A DNA stretch of 64,000 bases from RUG14300 sp964561145 (GTDB taxonomy: Bacteria; Bacillota; Clostridia; Christensenellales; CAG-1252). Under the pieces are notes generated by a model, which worked only from the letters and a program-made list of their open reading frames with translations, was not told the DNA's origin and did no database searches. Below, piece by piece: positions 34,330 to 43,900 of this stretch. The stretch is taken from positions 1 through 64,000 of the forward strand of contig CAZLNZ010000004.1 in assembly GCA_964561145.1 (NCBI GenBank). Reading direction: 5' to 3'. Within the stretch, counting starts at the first letter, position 1, and the number at the start of each line of letters is the position of its first letter. Both the position numbers and the translations under genes were made by a program.

Positions 34330-35226
34330 ATGGCAGTTTATAAAACCATTAAGGCAAGATGTCGTAAAAGCGGAAAATATATCGGATTACAAGTTCAAGT
34401 TGATTCCGATACAAAAGGAACCATTCTTGGCAGATATTTGATTACAAATCCGTCAACAGTTCAAAGCACAGCATATCTTCCCGATTTAGTTTCTGGGAAG
34501 CCCTGTCCTAAATGCGGAAAGAAGGGGCAAGGTTCATGTTCTTGTGGTCCTAAGGAAATGTCTTGCGGACCATCCACGAAACCTAATGAGTATTGTGCTA
34601 CTTGTAAGGAGTTGGAGCTTGATTTTAATGAGCTTGATGCATCAACTTTAAGTACCTCCGATAGAGAGTTGATCGTAAAGCAGGGCGGTGTGGTTGCACT
34701 TAGCCCCGGAATCAAAAAAGTTATGGTCGGTTTAGGTTGGGATCCTGCAAAAGTCGGAGACAGGATCGATGTTGACTCATCGGTTGTTTTAGTTAACTCT
34801 AAGAATAAGTATAATGATAATGAGTTGGTATATTTCGGAAGGTTACAAGATAGTGCAGCAAGTGTCAATCACCACGGTGACGACTTATATGGAACCAATT
34901 CTGCGGGTGAAGATGATGAAAAGATTGACGTGGATCTTCAAAAAGTACCCTCTAAATACGATATGATTTTCTTTGTCATCAATGTTTATTCCGGACAAAC
35001 ATTTAATTCTATAAGACATTTATTTATAAGGGTTGAGAATTCGGAAAACCATAAGTCGTTACTTCGTTACAATATAGCCCAAAGCAAGGCAAGCGATAAG
35101 GCAATGGTTGTTGCCAAGCTTGAGCGTTGCGGTTCAACTTGGAAGTTTACTGCAATCGGTGACAGTACAGATCATGTGAGATTGGATCCTCTTAAGGATT
35201 ATTTGATATTCAATCACGTCAAGTAG
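34330..35226 (+). CDS. TerD-domain protein with N-terminal cysteine-rich domain
   Basis: A 298-residue two-part protein. Residues 1-95 form a small domain with many cysteines (CPKCGKKGQGSCSCG ... CATC), a probable zinc-binding module. Residues about 110-298 are a TerD domain: GLGWDP, IDVDSSVVLVN, ELVYFGRLQDSAASVNHHGDD, GEDDEKIDVDLQKVPSKYD and the C-terminal KFTAIGDS. TerD domains bind calcium and occur in tellurite, phage and stress resistance systems. AAAGGAGG precedes the ATG. It is followed 36 bases later by a gene with the same N-terminal domain. Confidence 0.88.
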   Translation: MAVYKTIKARCRKSGKYIGLQVQVDSDTKGTILGRYLITNPSTVQSTAYLPDLVSGKPCPKCGKKGQGSCSCGPKEMSCGPSTKPNEYCATCKELELDFNELDASTLSTSDRELIVKQGGVVALSPGIKKVMVGLGWDPAKVGDRIDVDSSVVLVNSKNKYNDNELVYFGRLQDSAASVNHHGDDLYGTNSAGEDDEKIDVDLQKVPSKYDMIFFVINVYSGQTFNSIRHLFIRVENSENHKSLLRYNIAQSKASDKAMVVAKLERCGSTWKFTAIGDSTDHVRLDPLKDYLIFNHVK

Positions 35227-35262
35227 CAAGAGTTCAAGTATTCACAAATAAGGAGTATATCT

Positions 35263-36321
35263 GTGAAGTTCGTAGTTGGAAAATGTAAGAAGCATGCTGT
35301 TTACAGAGTGTTTCAAGTAAATGAAAGAGGTAGTGTTGCCGATATTCTAGGTTGTTTCTCCTCTAAGGAAAAGCCTTGCGATACTAACTGTTTTTCAACA
35401 AAGCTTATTAGTAATAAGCCTTGTCCCATATGCGGTAATACCGTTCTAGGTGGTTGTAATCACTCAGCCAAGACCTGTTCGGGAAAGCTTTGCGATGGTT
35501 GTAGAACCTGCTCTGAAATAGCTATAGACAGCAGCTACTCTAGCTCTAATTCATTTTACGGTAACTATGTAGGAATGAACGATATTCCCGGTAAAAAAGA
35601 TAAGTATAATAACTATCGAGGAAGTGACGGAGATCTCGGCAGAGACGGTGCTTTTCAGGGAAAAACAGTAGTAGTTATTTGTTTGTATTCTCATGCTGCA
35701 GAGAATGCAGATACTATGAAAAAGAACATCTCTAAAGCTCTTCACGATAAGGGCTTTAATGTGAACTTTTATTCATTAAAGGACCTTCCTGCTCCGCAAA
35801 AGCTCAAGGCTGTTCTATTGAGTGCCTGTCAATTGTGGTTGATTTCCGATTATCGTAGTCACTTAAGCAGCGAACATATAAAAGTGATAACAGACTTTTA
35901 TAATTTTGGACACGGACTCTATTTATGGGGAGATAACGATCCATGGTTTAAAGATGTTAATATTATTATAAACAACCTTTTCGGCACAGAATTAAAAGGG
36001 AATTATCGAGGCGATAAGGTTATCGGTGTTCGGAAGGGAAAATTTGGCGGTGGTATAATAGCGGGTCATCCCATGAGCACAGGTATAGCAAATTTCTACG
36101 AAGGAATTTCAATATCCAGTATTATACCTCAAAAGGGGTTGAAACCATTGGTTTATTCTTCCGATGGAAAAATTGTTTGTGCGTATTGTGATGATTATGG
36201 CAGAAGACTACTTGTAGATGGCGGTTTTACCAGATTGTATTGCAAGTGGGATTCAGCAGGCACGGACAGATATGTAAAAAATGCTGCGGTATGGCTTGCA
36301 AACGTGGAAAGGTTTAATTAA
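35263..36321 (+). CDS. Protein with the same cysteine-rich N-terminus and a GATase/Rossmann-like C-terminal domain
   Basis: A 352-residue partner of the TerD protein; the coding frame begins with GTG. Residues 1-90 align by eye with the TerD protein's N-terminus (KCKKHAVYRVFQV ... NKPCPICG ... CDGCRTCSE). Residues about 125-350 form an alpha/beta domain beginning KTVVVICLYSHAAENADTM and ending with VDGGFTRLYCKWDSAGTDRYVKNAAVWL. This has the look of a class I glutamine-amidotransferase-like or DJ-1-like fold (LYLWGDNDPW, IAGHPMSTGI), but I see no clear nucleophile elbow. Function unknown; the shared domain and spacing imply that the two products work together. A terminator follows. Confidence 0.75.
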   Translation: MKFVVGKCKKHAVYRVFQVNERGSVADILGCFSSKEKPCDTNCFSTKLISNKPCPICGNTVLGGCNHSAKTCSGKLCDGCRTCSEIAIDSSYSSSNSFYGNYVGMNDIPGKKDKYNNYRGSDGDLGRDGAFQGKTVVVICLYSHAAENADTMKKNISKALHDKGFNVNFYSLKDLPAPQKLKAVLLSACQLWLISDYRSHLSSEHIKVITDFYNFGHGLYLWGDNDPWFKDVNIIINNLFGTELKGNYRGDKVIGVRKGKFGGGIIAGHPMSTGIANFYEGISISSIIPQKGLKPLVYSSDGKIVCAYCDDYGRRLLVDGGFTRLYCKWDSAGTDRYVKNAAVWLANVERFN

Positions 36322-36394
36322 CGTTTTGAAATAAGAACCCATAACCACATCTTTTAAAAAATTGAATGAGGGAAGACCTCATAACAAAACAAGA

Positions 36395-36425
36395 AAGGGC
36401 AATGGTTGTTCACTGTCCTTTTTGT
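36395..36425 (+). terminator. Terminator after the TerD cassette
   Basis: AAGGGCA / TGTCCTT with one wobble pair around a 12-base loop, followed by a T-run, at the convergent junction with the next minus-strand gene. Confidence 0.65.
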
Positions 36426-36434
36426 TTATGTTTA

Positions 36435-37010
36435 TTATTTGGATAACGGGATATCTATTATTTGTATTTGAATCGGTTTTTCAGAGGAGCATAAGATTGT
36501 TAGCGAGTTTTTAAAGGTACAATCTACGACTTTCGGCGGACAGGAAAGACTTATGCCGTAATCTCCTAACTCGAACTCGGTGTCTATTGTGAAATGTTCC
36601 CTTTTGACGTTTAGGTAAAAAAGATATCTAAAGAAGTTGTCAATTTTGCACGAGGCTTTTTCTTTTAAAGGTTTATTATTTTTGTTTACTATATATCGCT
36701 TGTCGAGGGATATTCCGTTTTGAGTGATATCGTTATGTCCGTCAAAATTGAAAATTATTGATGCATCGTATTTCTGTGGAACTATTAAGGCAATGGAACC
36801 ATCATTAACGGAAATAAGTTTTGCCGAAATATTGCCGTTAAAAAAAACTATCTCATCTTGTGAAACCTTTTCATATTTTTGCAAAGGGATTCTGACATGC
36901 TTTTTATCTGTTGAGAAAAGTGTAACAAAAGGACGGATATCACTATGCAGTAATACCTTATGTCCGTTAATTATACAAGCTAAAGCGTTTTCTCCTTCAA
37001 TGATTTTCAT
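36435..37010 (-). CDS. Hypothetical beta-rich protein
   Basis: A 191-residue protein that I do not recognise. It has no signal peptide or membrane segment. The sequence is rich in beta-strand residues and aromatic positions (VRIPLQKY, SIIFNFDGH, FTIDTEFELGDYGISLSCPP) and looks like a soluble beta-sandwich. AGGTG lies 6 bases before the ATG at 37010 and the codon use looks like that of its neighbours, so I take it as real. It stands alone, convergent to the TerD cassette and divergent from the pyrophosphatase-like gene. Confidence 0.65.
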   Translation of the reverse strand: MKIIEGENALACIINGHKVLLHSDIRPFVTLFSTDKKHVRIPLQKYEKVSQDEIVFFNGNISAKLISVNDGSIALIVPQKYDASIIFNFDGHNDITQNGISLDKRYIVNKNNKPLKEKASCKIDNFFRYLFYLNVKREHFTIDTEFELGDYGISLSCPPKVVDCTFKNSLTILCSSEKPIQIQIIDIPLSK

Positions 37011-37158
37011 AAATTCACCTCAATCATTATAATGCAAATTACTTATTGTGTCAAGGGGAGAGTTGAACGGGGCTGAATTTAGGCATTACAATATTTATTA
37101 TTGAAATACTATGTGGATTATGATATAATCTTATATATCAACTGTTAGGAGTATGATT

Positions 37159-37479
37159 ATGGTTTTAGGCGAACGAGTAAGTATAAAGATCGATCATCGA
37201 AAGGGCAGTATTGACGAAAACGGATTATACTATCCGATAAATGTCGGATACATTGAAGATTCTTATGGTCGAGTTGCAATACGGAAGGTATATCTATTAG
37301 GCGTCTTTGATCCTGTGGACGAGTATGATGGGGAATTTGTGGCATATATTCGTTCGCGTGGCGAAGAAGATAGGATTGTATGTCAAGCTTTCGGAGCAAG
37401 TTACAGTGATGATCAGATAGAGGAAGAGATATCTTTTGCAGAAAAGTATGTAGCAATTGTGAGACCTGTAGGCTTATAG
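37159..37479 (+). CDS. Inorganic-pyrophosphatase-like small protein, catalytic residues apparently lost
   Basis: A 106-residue protein. The segment GLYYPINVGYIEDSYG aligns with the YPxNYGYIEG core of soluble family I inorganic pyrophosphatases, and LLGVFDPVDEYDGEFVAYI matches the following strand of the short clostridial subgroup. The Asp cluster G-D-x-D-P-x-D that binds metal in full enzymes is not seen, and the protein is well below the usual ~175 residues. AGGAG lies 7 bases before the ATG at 37159; an ATG 6 bases earlier is too close to it. Function unproven. Confidence 0.6.
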   Translation: MVLGERVSIKIDHRKGSIDENGLYYPINVGYIEDSYGRVAIRKVYLLGVFDPVDEYDGEFVAYIRSRGEEDRIVCQAFGASYSDDQIEEEISFAEKYVAIVRPVGL

Positions 37480-37521
37480 GCAATTATATTCTTACAAATC
37501 TTCGGATAAACTTGTAATAAA

Positions 37522-37556
37522 AAACCTTCGTTGGGATATGTCAAACGAAGGTTTTT
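37522..37556. terminator. Bidirectional terminator between convergent genes
   Basis: An 11-bp stem aaaccttcgtt / aacgaaggttt (37522-37532 with 37544-37554) with A-tract before and T-tract after, serving the pyrophosphatase-like gene on the plus strand and the reductase gene on the minus strand. Confidence 0.85.
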
Positions 37557-37560
37557 GTTT

Positions 37561-38778
37561 TTAAAGTGAATTATTTTCGGGTATTTCGATGGTTATATCT
37601 GTAAGAGGGAAACAGGCACAAGGGTGAATAAAGGAGTTTTCCTTATCAGCCAGTCTTCTTCCATCGGTTGAGGGCGGAGTATACACCTCGCCTTCAAGAA
37701 GTTTTGAGCGGCACCAGCCGCAAACACCGCTTTTACATCTTGACGGAGGCGCAATACCGAGTTGCTCTAGTGAGGACAAGAGTGTACGATCAGACTTAAC
37801 TAAATAGGTTTGTTTTTCTCCGTGAAGAATTATGGTAACATTAACTTGTTGTTCTTGTATTCTTCCGACTAGCTCTCCCTCCTTCTCAGGAGTTAAAGCA
37901 TATTCTCCGAAAATCTCGAAGCGTATGAATTTTCTTCTTATATTAAGTTTTTCAAGTTCCTTCTCTTCGTATCGGTATAAGCCTTGAGGTCCGCATAGGA
38001 ACACTGAGTATTCTGTCTTCCGCGGTGCATATTTTTTAATAAGCTCTGCGGAAATAAAGCCTTTTTCACCTCCTTCGATATCGTCTTGCTCTAATACATA
38101 TACAACTTTAACTTTGTCGGTTTGGCATTGGATTTTATCGAAGTCATCTTTGAAGAGTATATCGTTCTTGGATTTATTGCCGTAGAGGAGAATAAGCTTA
38201 ACATCTTCGTCCCCTTCTGCGATACTTTTTGCAAGGGAGTGGAAGGGAGTTATTCCGCTTCCGCCTGCTATACCGATAATTGTATTAGCATCACGAAGTC
38301 TCTCAAAGGTAAAGTTCCCGAGTGGTGCGGATACCTCGATTTCGCTGCCTATATCCCAGTTATCCAATACATAATTTGAAACCAGATTATGGTCATTTCT
38401 CTTTATTGTAATCTTGTATTTTCCTTCCAAAGCCTCCTTTGGTGAGGAGGATAGAGAGAACGGTCTAGTGAAAAGCTTATTATTGATTCTTACGTTAACG
38501 GATATATACTGTCCGGCACTGAAGTAAGCAAGCTTTCTAGTACCCTTTAGAATGTTAGGAATAAGAGTGAAGGTTTTAACATTAGTGTTTTCCTCTTCGA
38601 TTTTACTTATTTTAAGATGTTGTGTTAGAGGATGGAGTTCTTTTGCCAAAAGGTTTGGTTTGTATGTTGAAGGGGTCTTCACGCTTTTATCCAGAGTACC
38701 TTTGATAATCTTTTTTCTAGTGAAAATATTATTTATGACTTTCAGTCTTGAAATCTTTTTGATATCGGATTTTGCCAT
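37561..38778 (-). CDS. Ferredoxin-NAD(P)H reductase with C-terminal 2Fe-2S ferredoxin
   Basis: A 405-residue flavo-iron-sulphur reductase. After a basic N-terminal extension of about 50 residues come the FAD domain (RPFSLSSSP), the NAD(P) domain (GIAGGSGITPFHSLAK and CGPQGLY), and a plant-type ferredoxin with C348, C353, C356 and a final Cys in HPCAC (about 387-389), the C-x4-C-x2-C-xn-C ligand set. It moves electrons between NAD(P)H and an acceptor. Its ATG follows directly on the stop of the CrtI/RetSat-like gene, with AAGGAGG inside the end of that gene, so the two are coupled and probably form an electron-donor/oxidoreductase pair. Confidence 0.88.
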   Translation of the reverse strand: MAKSDIKKISRLKVINNIFTRKKIIKGTLDKSVKTPSTYKPNLLAKELHPLTQHLKISKIEEENTNVKTFTLIPNILKGTRKLAYFSAGQYISVNVRINNKLFTRPFSLSSSPKEALEGKYKITIKRNDHNLVSNYVLDNWDIGSEIEVSAPLGNFTFERLRDANTIIGIAGGSGITPFHSLAKSIAEGDEDVKLILLYGNKSKNDILFKDDFDKIQCQTDKVKVVYVLEQDDIEGGEKGFISAELIKKYAPRKTEYSVFLCGPQGLYRYEEKELEKLNIRRKFIRFEIFGEYALTPEKEGELVGRIQEQQVNVTIILHGEKQTYLVKSDRTLLSSLEQLGIAPPSRCKSGVCGWCRSKLLEGEVYTPPSTDGRRLADKENSFIHPCACFPLTDITIEIPENNSL

Positions 38779-40287
38779 TTACTTGCCCTCCTTTAGCTCT
38801 TGAATGACCGCTGTAGCTGCCTCTTTCCCTGAGGAATAGGAGCAAGAGAAACCGTCACCCTTACTTTGGTGGCCACCGCAGAAATGTAAATTTTTGATTT
38901 TTTGCTCAGAAAAGGCACAAATTGTTCGATTTATTATGTTATCCCAGTCTGATACCTTGTAGCCATATACTTCTCCCATTGGTGTTCCAAGGTACCTTGC
39001 AAAGGTTACTGGTGTTGCAATTGAAATTTCTTCAATATGTGAGATTACGTCTATACCGACTGTTTCGGCGTAGTCTCTAATATATTTCTCGGCAAGGTCG
39101 TTTTTATATTCTTTATACTTGTCTGCAGTAAGTGAATTGGGAATATCCTCTCCCAGAAGAGGAATGGTAAAGAAAAGGGTACAGGTACCTTCGGGGGAAG
39201 CGTCCTCGACGACATTTTCAAGACAGTTAACGACATAGGCTCCCATATTTGTCCGATTATCGTATTGAACACGAGGATTTCCGTCTTTAAAGATGAAAAG
39301 ACTGTAATCCTCGATCCCGAGTTCTTCACGTGAAGCATCCAACCCGAGATAAATTGTTAAGAAGGAAATGCCGAACTCTCTGGCATTTGCGAGCTTGATA
39401 TTATATTCGGGCACTTTGTCGCTTAGTTCATAAACGACATCGGGCATTATATTTGCGATAACTTTTTTAGCGTATATTTTTTGTCCCGACGCCTCAACAC
39501 CTATACACTCTCCTTTTTTTCCATAAAGAAATTTTGTAACCGGAGTATTATAAAATGCCTCGCCACCAAATCTTTCGAAGGATTTATCCAGCTCAACCGA
39601 GAGTGCGAAAGATTTGTTCCTAGGCATGGCAATAGGCGAAGCAACATAGCTGCCCAAAAGGGTGAGAAAGTGCGTTGCGCATAGCTCATCGGTAGGCACG
39701 CCCAAATATGCCCAGTAGGTGCACAGAATTTGCTTAGCTTTTTCGGGAATATTCAGTTCGTTCATTATTGCTTCGGTGCTCGTACCGCTTGCTCTGAGAA
39801 AATCCCCATACTTAGTGATGAGCTTCATCGGATTAATCTTTCCTCCACATTCATCCATATACTTGAGGGTATCAAAGATGTTATGAATGATCTTGAAAAG
39901 CTTTGTTACGCTTTCCCGAGAGCCCGGAACCTCGTCTTCTATTGCTTGAATAAAATTATTTTCTCCGGTAGGGAGTTTTACATCAAAGCCATCGTCACCC
40001 TTGCAAATCACTCTATAGGCATACTCGTCAAAACGCCAATCAATGTTAATCCCGAAATCGGCAAACATTTTTGTAAGATTGTCCGTATTGTCCAAAGTAA
40101 TTCCCGATAGTTCATGAAGGGATGCCTCGAATTCAAAGCGTCCTCTGACAAAAGAGGTCGCACAGCCACCCGGAAGATTGTGTTTTTCAAAAAGGGCGGT
40201 TGAAAGACCTGCTTTTGCACATTGGTTAGCGGCAACAAGACCTCCGTTGCCTGCACCTACTACAATAACATCATAATTATTTTTCAT
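38779..40287 (-). CDS. CrtI/RetSat-like NAD(P)/FAD oxidoreductase
   Basis: A 502-residue flavoprotein of the phytoene desaturase / carotene isomerase / retinol saturase superfamily. The N-terminal FAD motif is VVGAGNGGLVAANQCAKAGLSTALFEKH followed by PGGCATSF, and the C-terminal FCGGHQSKGDGFSCSYSSGKEAA closes the FAD site. No carotenoid genes are in the window. It is the first gene of a two-gene unit with a ferredoxin-type reductase, so it may saturate or isomerise a double bond with electrons from that reductase. The substrate is unknown. Confidence 0.8.
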   Translation of the reverse strand: MKNNYDVIVVGAGNGGLVAANQCAKAGLSTALFEKHNLPGGCATSFVRGRFEFEASLHELSGITLDNTDNLTKMFADFGINIDWRFDEYAYRVICKGDDGFDVKLPTGENNFIQAIEDEVPGSRESVTKLFKIIHNIFDTLKYMDECGGKINPMKLITKYGDFLRASGTSTEAIMNELNIPEKAKQILCTYWAYLGVPTDELCATHFLTLLGSYVASPIAMPRNKSFALSVELDKSFERFGGEAFYNTPVTKFLYGKKGECIGVEASGQKIYAKKVIANIMPDVVYELSDKVPEYNIKLANAREFGISFLTIYLGLDASREELGIEDYSLFIFKDGNPRVQYDNRTNMGAYVVNCLENVVEDASPEGTCTLFFTIPLLGEDIPNSLTADKYKEYKNDLAEKYIRDYAETVGIDVISHIEEISIATPVTFARYLGTPMGEVYGYKVSDWDNIINRTICAFSEQKIKNLHFCGGHQSKGDGFSCSYSSGKEAATAVIQELKEGK

Positions 40288-40413
40288 AAATACTCCACAT
40301 CGAAATTAGCTTAAAGCCGATACAATTTTAAAATATATATAGGCGAAAGTCAATAGGCATTTTCTTTTTCGTCAAAAAAAGAACTTGTACGCGGAAAATC
40401 AAAGGATAAGCTA

Positions 40414-40442
40414 TTGACTTGGCATTTCAAAAATGTTAGAAT
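40414..40442 (+). promoter_or_regulatory. Promoter of the YbjN-like gene
   Basis: TTGACT (40414-40419), a 17-base spacer and TAGAAT (40437-40442), about 33 bases before the ATG. Confidence 0.65.
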
Positions 40443-40475
40443 AATAAAAAATATACTATTAAGGAGTATTGTGAA

Positions 40476-40877
40476 ATGTTTAATACAACTCAAAACTTTA
40501 TCAACGAATTGAACGCAAGGGAACTTACTTATAACTTTAATGAAAACGGCAACAATGAGCTTGTTTCCATTGGTTTTGACAAATTCACGCTTCTGTGCAT
40601 CTTTAGCGGAGAGAAGGGTGAGTATTTCACCATTTTCACCAGCTATGCCCACTGTGAAAAGGATAAGTCCTTGGATGTTATCATTGCACTAAATCAACTC
40701 AACGCAACTTATAAGTGGACAAAGTTCTATCTTGATAAAGATAACGATATCATCATTGATACCGATGCAATCATCGATGAGGAAACAAGCGGCGACGAAT
40801 GCTTTGAGTTAGTTGCTCGTTTTGTAAACATCATCAAGGAAGCCAACAACGATATCATGCGTGCTATTTACGCATAA
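40476..40877 (+). CDS. YbjN-like small protein
   Basis: A 133-residue acidic protein. The pattern of an N-terminal helix, a beta-sheet (LTYNFNENG, FTLLCIFSGEKGEYFTIFTSYAH) and the helical core ALNQLNATYKWTKFYLDKDNDIIIDTDAIID fits the YbjN / type III secretion chaperone-like fold, a broad family of small sensory or chaperone-like proteins. AAGGAG precedes the ATG. A strong terminator follows. It lies just upstream of the double-AAA+ gene and in the same direction, so the two may be functionally linked. Confidence 0.72.
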   Translation: MFNTTQNFINELNARELTYNFNENGNNELVSIGFDKFTLLCIFSGEKGEYFTIFTSYAHCEKDKSLDVIIALNQLNATYKWTKFYLDKDNDIIIDTDAIIDEETSGDECFELVARFVNIIKEANNDIMRAIYA

Positions 40878-40913
40878 TAGAGGTATTGGTTGACAACAAA
40901 AGCTTTAATTATT

Positions 40914-40952
40914 AAGTCAAGATCCTCTTTGATGGGGGATTTTGACTTTTTA
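40914..40952 (+). terminator. Terminator between the YbjN-like and double-AAA+ genes
   Basis: A 12-bp stem aagtcaagatcc / ggattttgactt (40914-40925 with 40937-40948) followed by a T-run that ends 18 bases before the next ATG. It may act as an attenuator for the double-AAA+ gene if that gene has no promoter of its own. Confidence 0.8.
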
Positions 40953-40968
40953 CAAAAATACAAGGATA

Positions 40969-43900
40969 ATGAAATTATATAAGTTAACTTTTTTCCCGTT
41001 ATTTAGTAAAGATTTTAAAGATGCCTCTCTTGGTATATGGACTCATTTAAAGGAACTTATCGAGGGCAATTCTTCTTGCGGACTTGTTGATTGGAATGGT
41101 GGTTCAAGGAACGCAATTTGTCTTGTTGCTTCAGGGTTAACGCAAAAGGAAATTTCTTCTCTCGTCTTGGGATACATTGCGGAAACCGATGATAAAAACC
41201 AATTCGGTATTACAGTCAAAGCGGAAATACTTAGCAAGGAAGACATTGAAAAACTTAAGGCGGAAAACGAACGCTACGTAAATGACGAGCGTATCAATTC
41301 TTGTCTCGAGGAAACCGATGTTAATAGTATTGAAAAGCTCGATACTACGGAAACCTTAGCTTCCTATAGTGATTCTGACAAGTCGGAGGATAAGGCACCT
41401 GATGAAAACAAAGAGTCTACCGATTCGACTAATGATAATAATATGTCGGTTGAGCCTTCTTCGATTGGTACCAATAAGCCGCTCCATGGTTTCAGTATGA
41501 GTGGTAAAGCCTCATTGAAGAAAAATGAAGAGGATAACGTAGAGCAAAATCCTCCAAAGCCTGAAACTCTGTCCGAGCTTATTAAGACGATTGTCGATTT
41601 GAAGAACTATCTATTAACAAATGTTAAGGGACAAAGACATGCAATCGATGTTTTTACTCAAGGAATATTTGAAACGGAAGCTTTTACCTCTCATAATTCG
41701 AAAAGAAAGGGTGTCGAAGCACTGTTTTTGTTTGCCGGACCTTCCGGTGTCGGTAAAACCTATTTGGCTGAGTTAAGTAAAGACGTTTTGGCAAGACCCT
41801 TCTTAAGAGTTGATATGAGCGAATTTAGTGATAATCTCGCAAATATGAATTTCAACGGAGAGCATGGCAGCAAGAATATGGTAACGGGTTTTGTTAATAA
41901 GAATCCTAAGTCGATTATACTTTTCGATGAGATCGAAAAGGCACATATTAATACCATATATTTGTTCTTGCAACTTCTCGATGCGGGGCGGTTGTTTGAC
42001 TATAAACTCAACAAGGAAATATCTTTTAAGGACGTTATCGTTATTATTACAACAAATGTCGGAAAGAGCTTATATGAAGATCCAACCAGATTCGATTTGT
42101 CTACAATTCCTTCGAGTACTGTCCTTGATGCACTCTCAAAGGAGGTCAATCCTCAGAATAACTCTGAAGCCTTCCCCAAGTGTATAGTAACAAGAATGGC
42201 AAACGGAAACGTCATTCTTTTCAATCACTTGGAGCCATATGCGCTTCGTTCTATAATTGAAAGAGAGATAGCAACACAATTTGAGATATTTGAAAAAGCT
42301 TACGGAGTTACTATTGAGTATAATCCGGAACACTTGAGTGCTTTAGTTCTATATAAAGGTGGTGGTTTCTCTGACGCAAGGACCTTAAGGGGTATGGCTA
42401 GAGGAATGGTTAGTAAAGAGCTGCACGATGTAATCAATCAAGTTTTTGTCAAAAAGGGCAACATTACAGATATCAGAAAGATTAAGTTTATCGTTGAGCC
42501 GATGAAGTTTGATGAAGAGATTAAGAGCTTATTCTCTGTTACTAAGAAGTTGCGTGTTTTGGTTTTTGCTGCCGAGGAGGACGAGTCGGTCATTAGAGAA
42601 GGAGCCCCTGACAATATCGAACTTGTTTTTGCACAAGACTTAAATGACCTTAAGAAGAAGATCAGAGGGGTTTCGGATTATGTTCTTCTCGATGTCTGCA
42701 GAGGCTATGTAAAAGGTGCAAGAATTCCTTCGGATATAGAGGATTTAGAAACCGAAGGAACTGAAGCATTCCATTATATCCAAGAGTTTTATCCCGAGAT
42801 TCCCATTGAGCTTCTCAATACAAGGAATGGAAGCGAGGATACCTTCGCAACACTATTAGGTAAGGGTGCAAGAGGTGTTATCAAGCTGAGAAAGGGAAGA
42901 GCCTTTAGACGTGATTTGGAAGAGCTCACTTTTGCAGCCTTGGTTAACAACGGAACTTTTGAATTAGCAAGGGCAGGAAAGGTGTTATCCTATAACTGTG
43001 CTCAATATGTTTCAAAAAATACAGTTACCATTTCCTTTAATCGTTTAAAACTGATTCCCGCTCCCAGTGCGGAGGATTCTCAGCATATAAGAAAGAGCGG
43101 ACAGGATATCACTTTCAAGGATGTATCCGGTTGTAGTGAGGCAAAGAAGACCTTGATGGAATTTGCAGGGTATCTTGATAATCCTCGTGAAATGGCAATG
43201 AAGGGAAAGAGAATGCCAAAGGGCGTATTGCTTTACGGACCTCCGGGAACGGGCAAAACCTTACTTGCAAAAGCAATGGCAAACGAGTGCAAGGCGACAT
43301 TTATTCCAACAACGGCGACAGCATTTTTTAATCCATATGTCGGTGTAAGTGAGCAGAACGTTAGGGATGTTTTCCAAAGAGCAAGAAGATATGCTCCGTC
43401 AATAGTTTTTATTGACGAGGTAGATGCAATCGGAAGGAACAGAACAGGAGCATCAAATTCTTCTCATGTGGAGTCTGTGTTGAATGCGTTTATTGCAGAA
43501 ATGGACGGATTTATCGTAGATGAGAAGCGTCCTGTATTTATTCTTGCCGCAACCAACTATGAGATTAACGGACCGGGCGAACGAGTTTTAGATAAAGCTT
43601 TCGTAAGAAGATTTGACAGAGCGATTTTTGTAGATCTTCCCAATGAAGAAGAGAGGGCGGAACTCTTGTCGAAGAAACTTGCAAAACATGGTATAGTAGG
43701 TTTTGATAATGCATTGAAGAGCCTTGCGGAAAGGTCGGGCGGAATGAGTTGCGCCGAACTTGAGATGATGATAGAGTTCGCTTTAAGAATGGCGGGTGAT
43801 AATGAACTTAATGAACAAATGTTGATTGAATCACTGGATGCCTACCGTTACGGAGAAGAGAAGGAGTTTGAGCCGGATAATCTTCGTCAAACGGCTTGTC

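Noticed and set aside
580..36321. One Ter defence system linking the vWA gene with the TerD cassette
   Set aside because: The genes are about 33 kb apart with many unrelated genes between them; only the domain types suggest a link.
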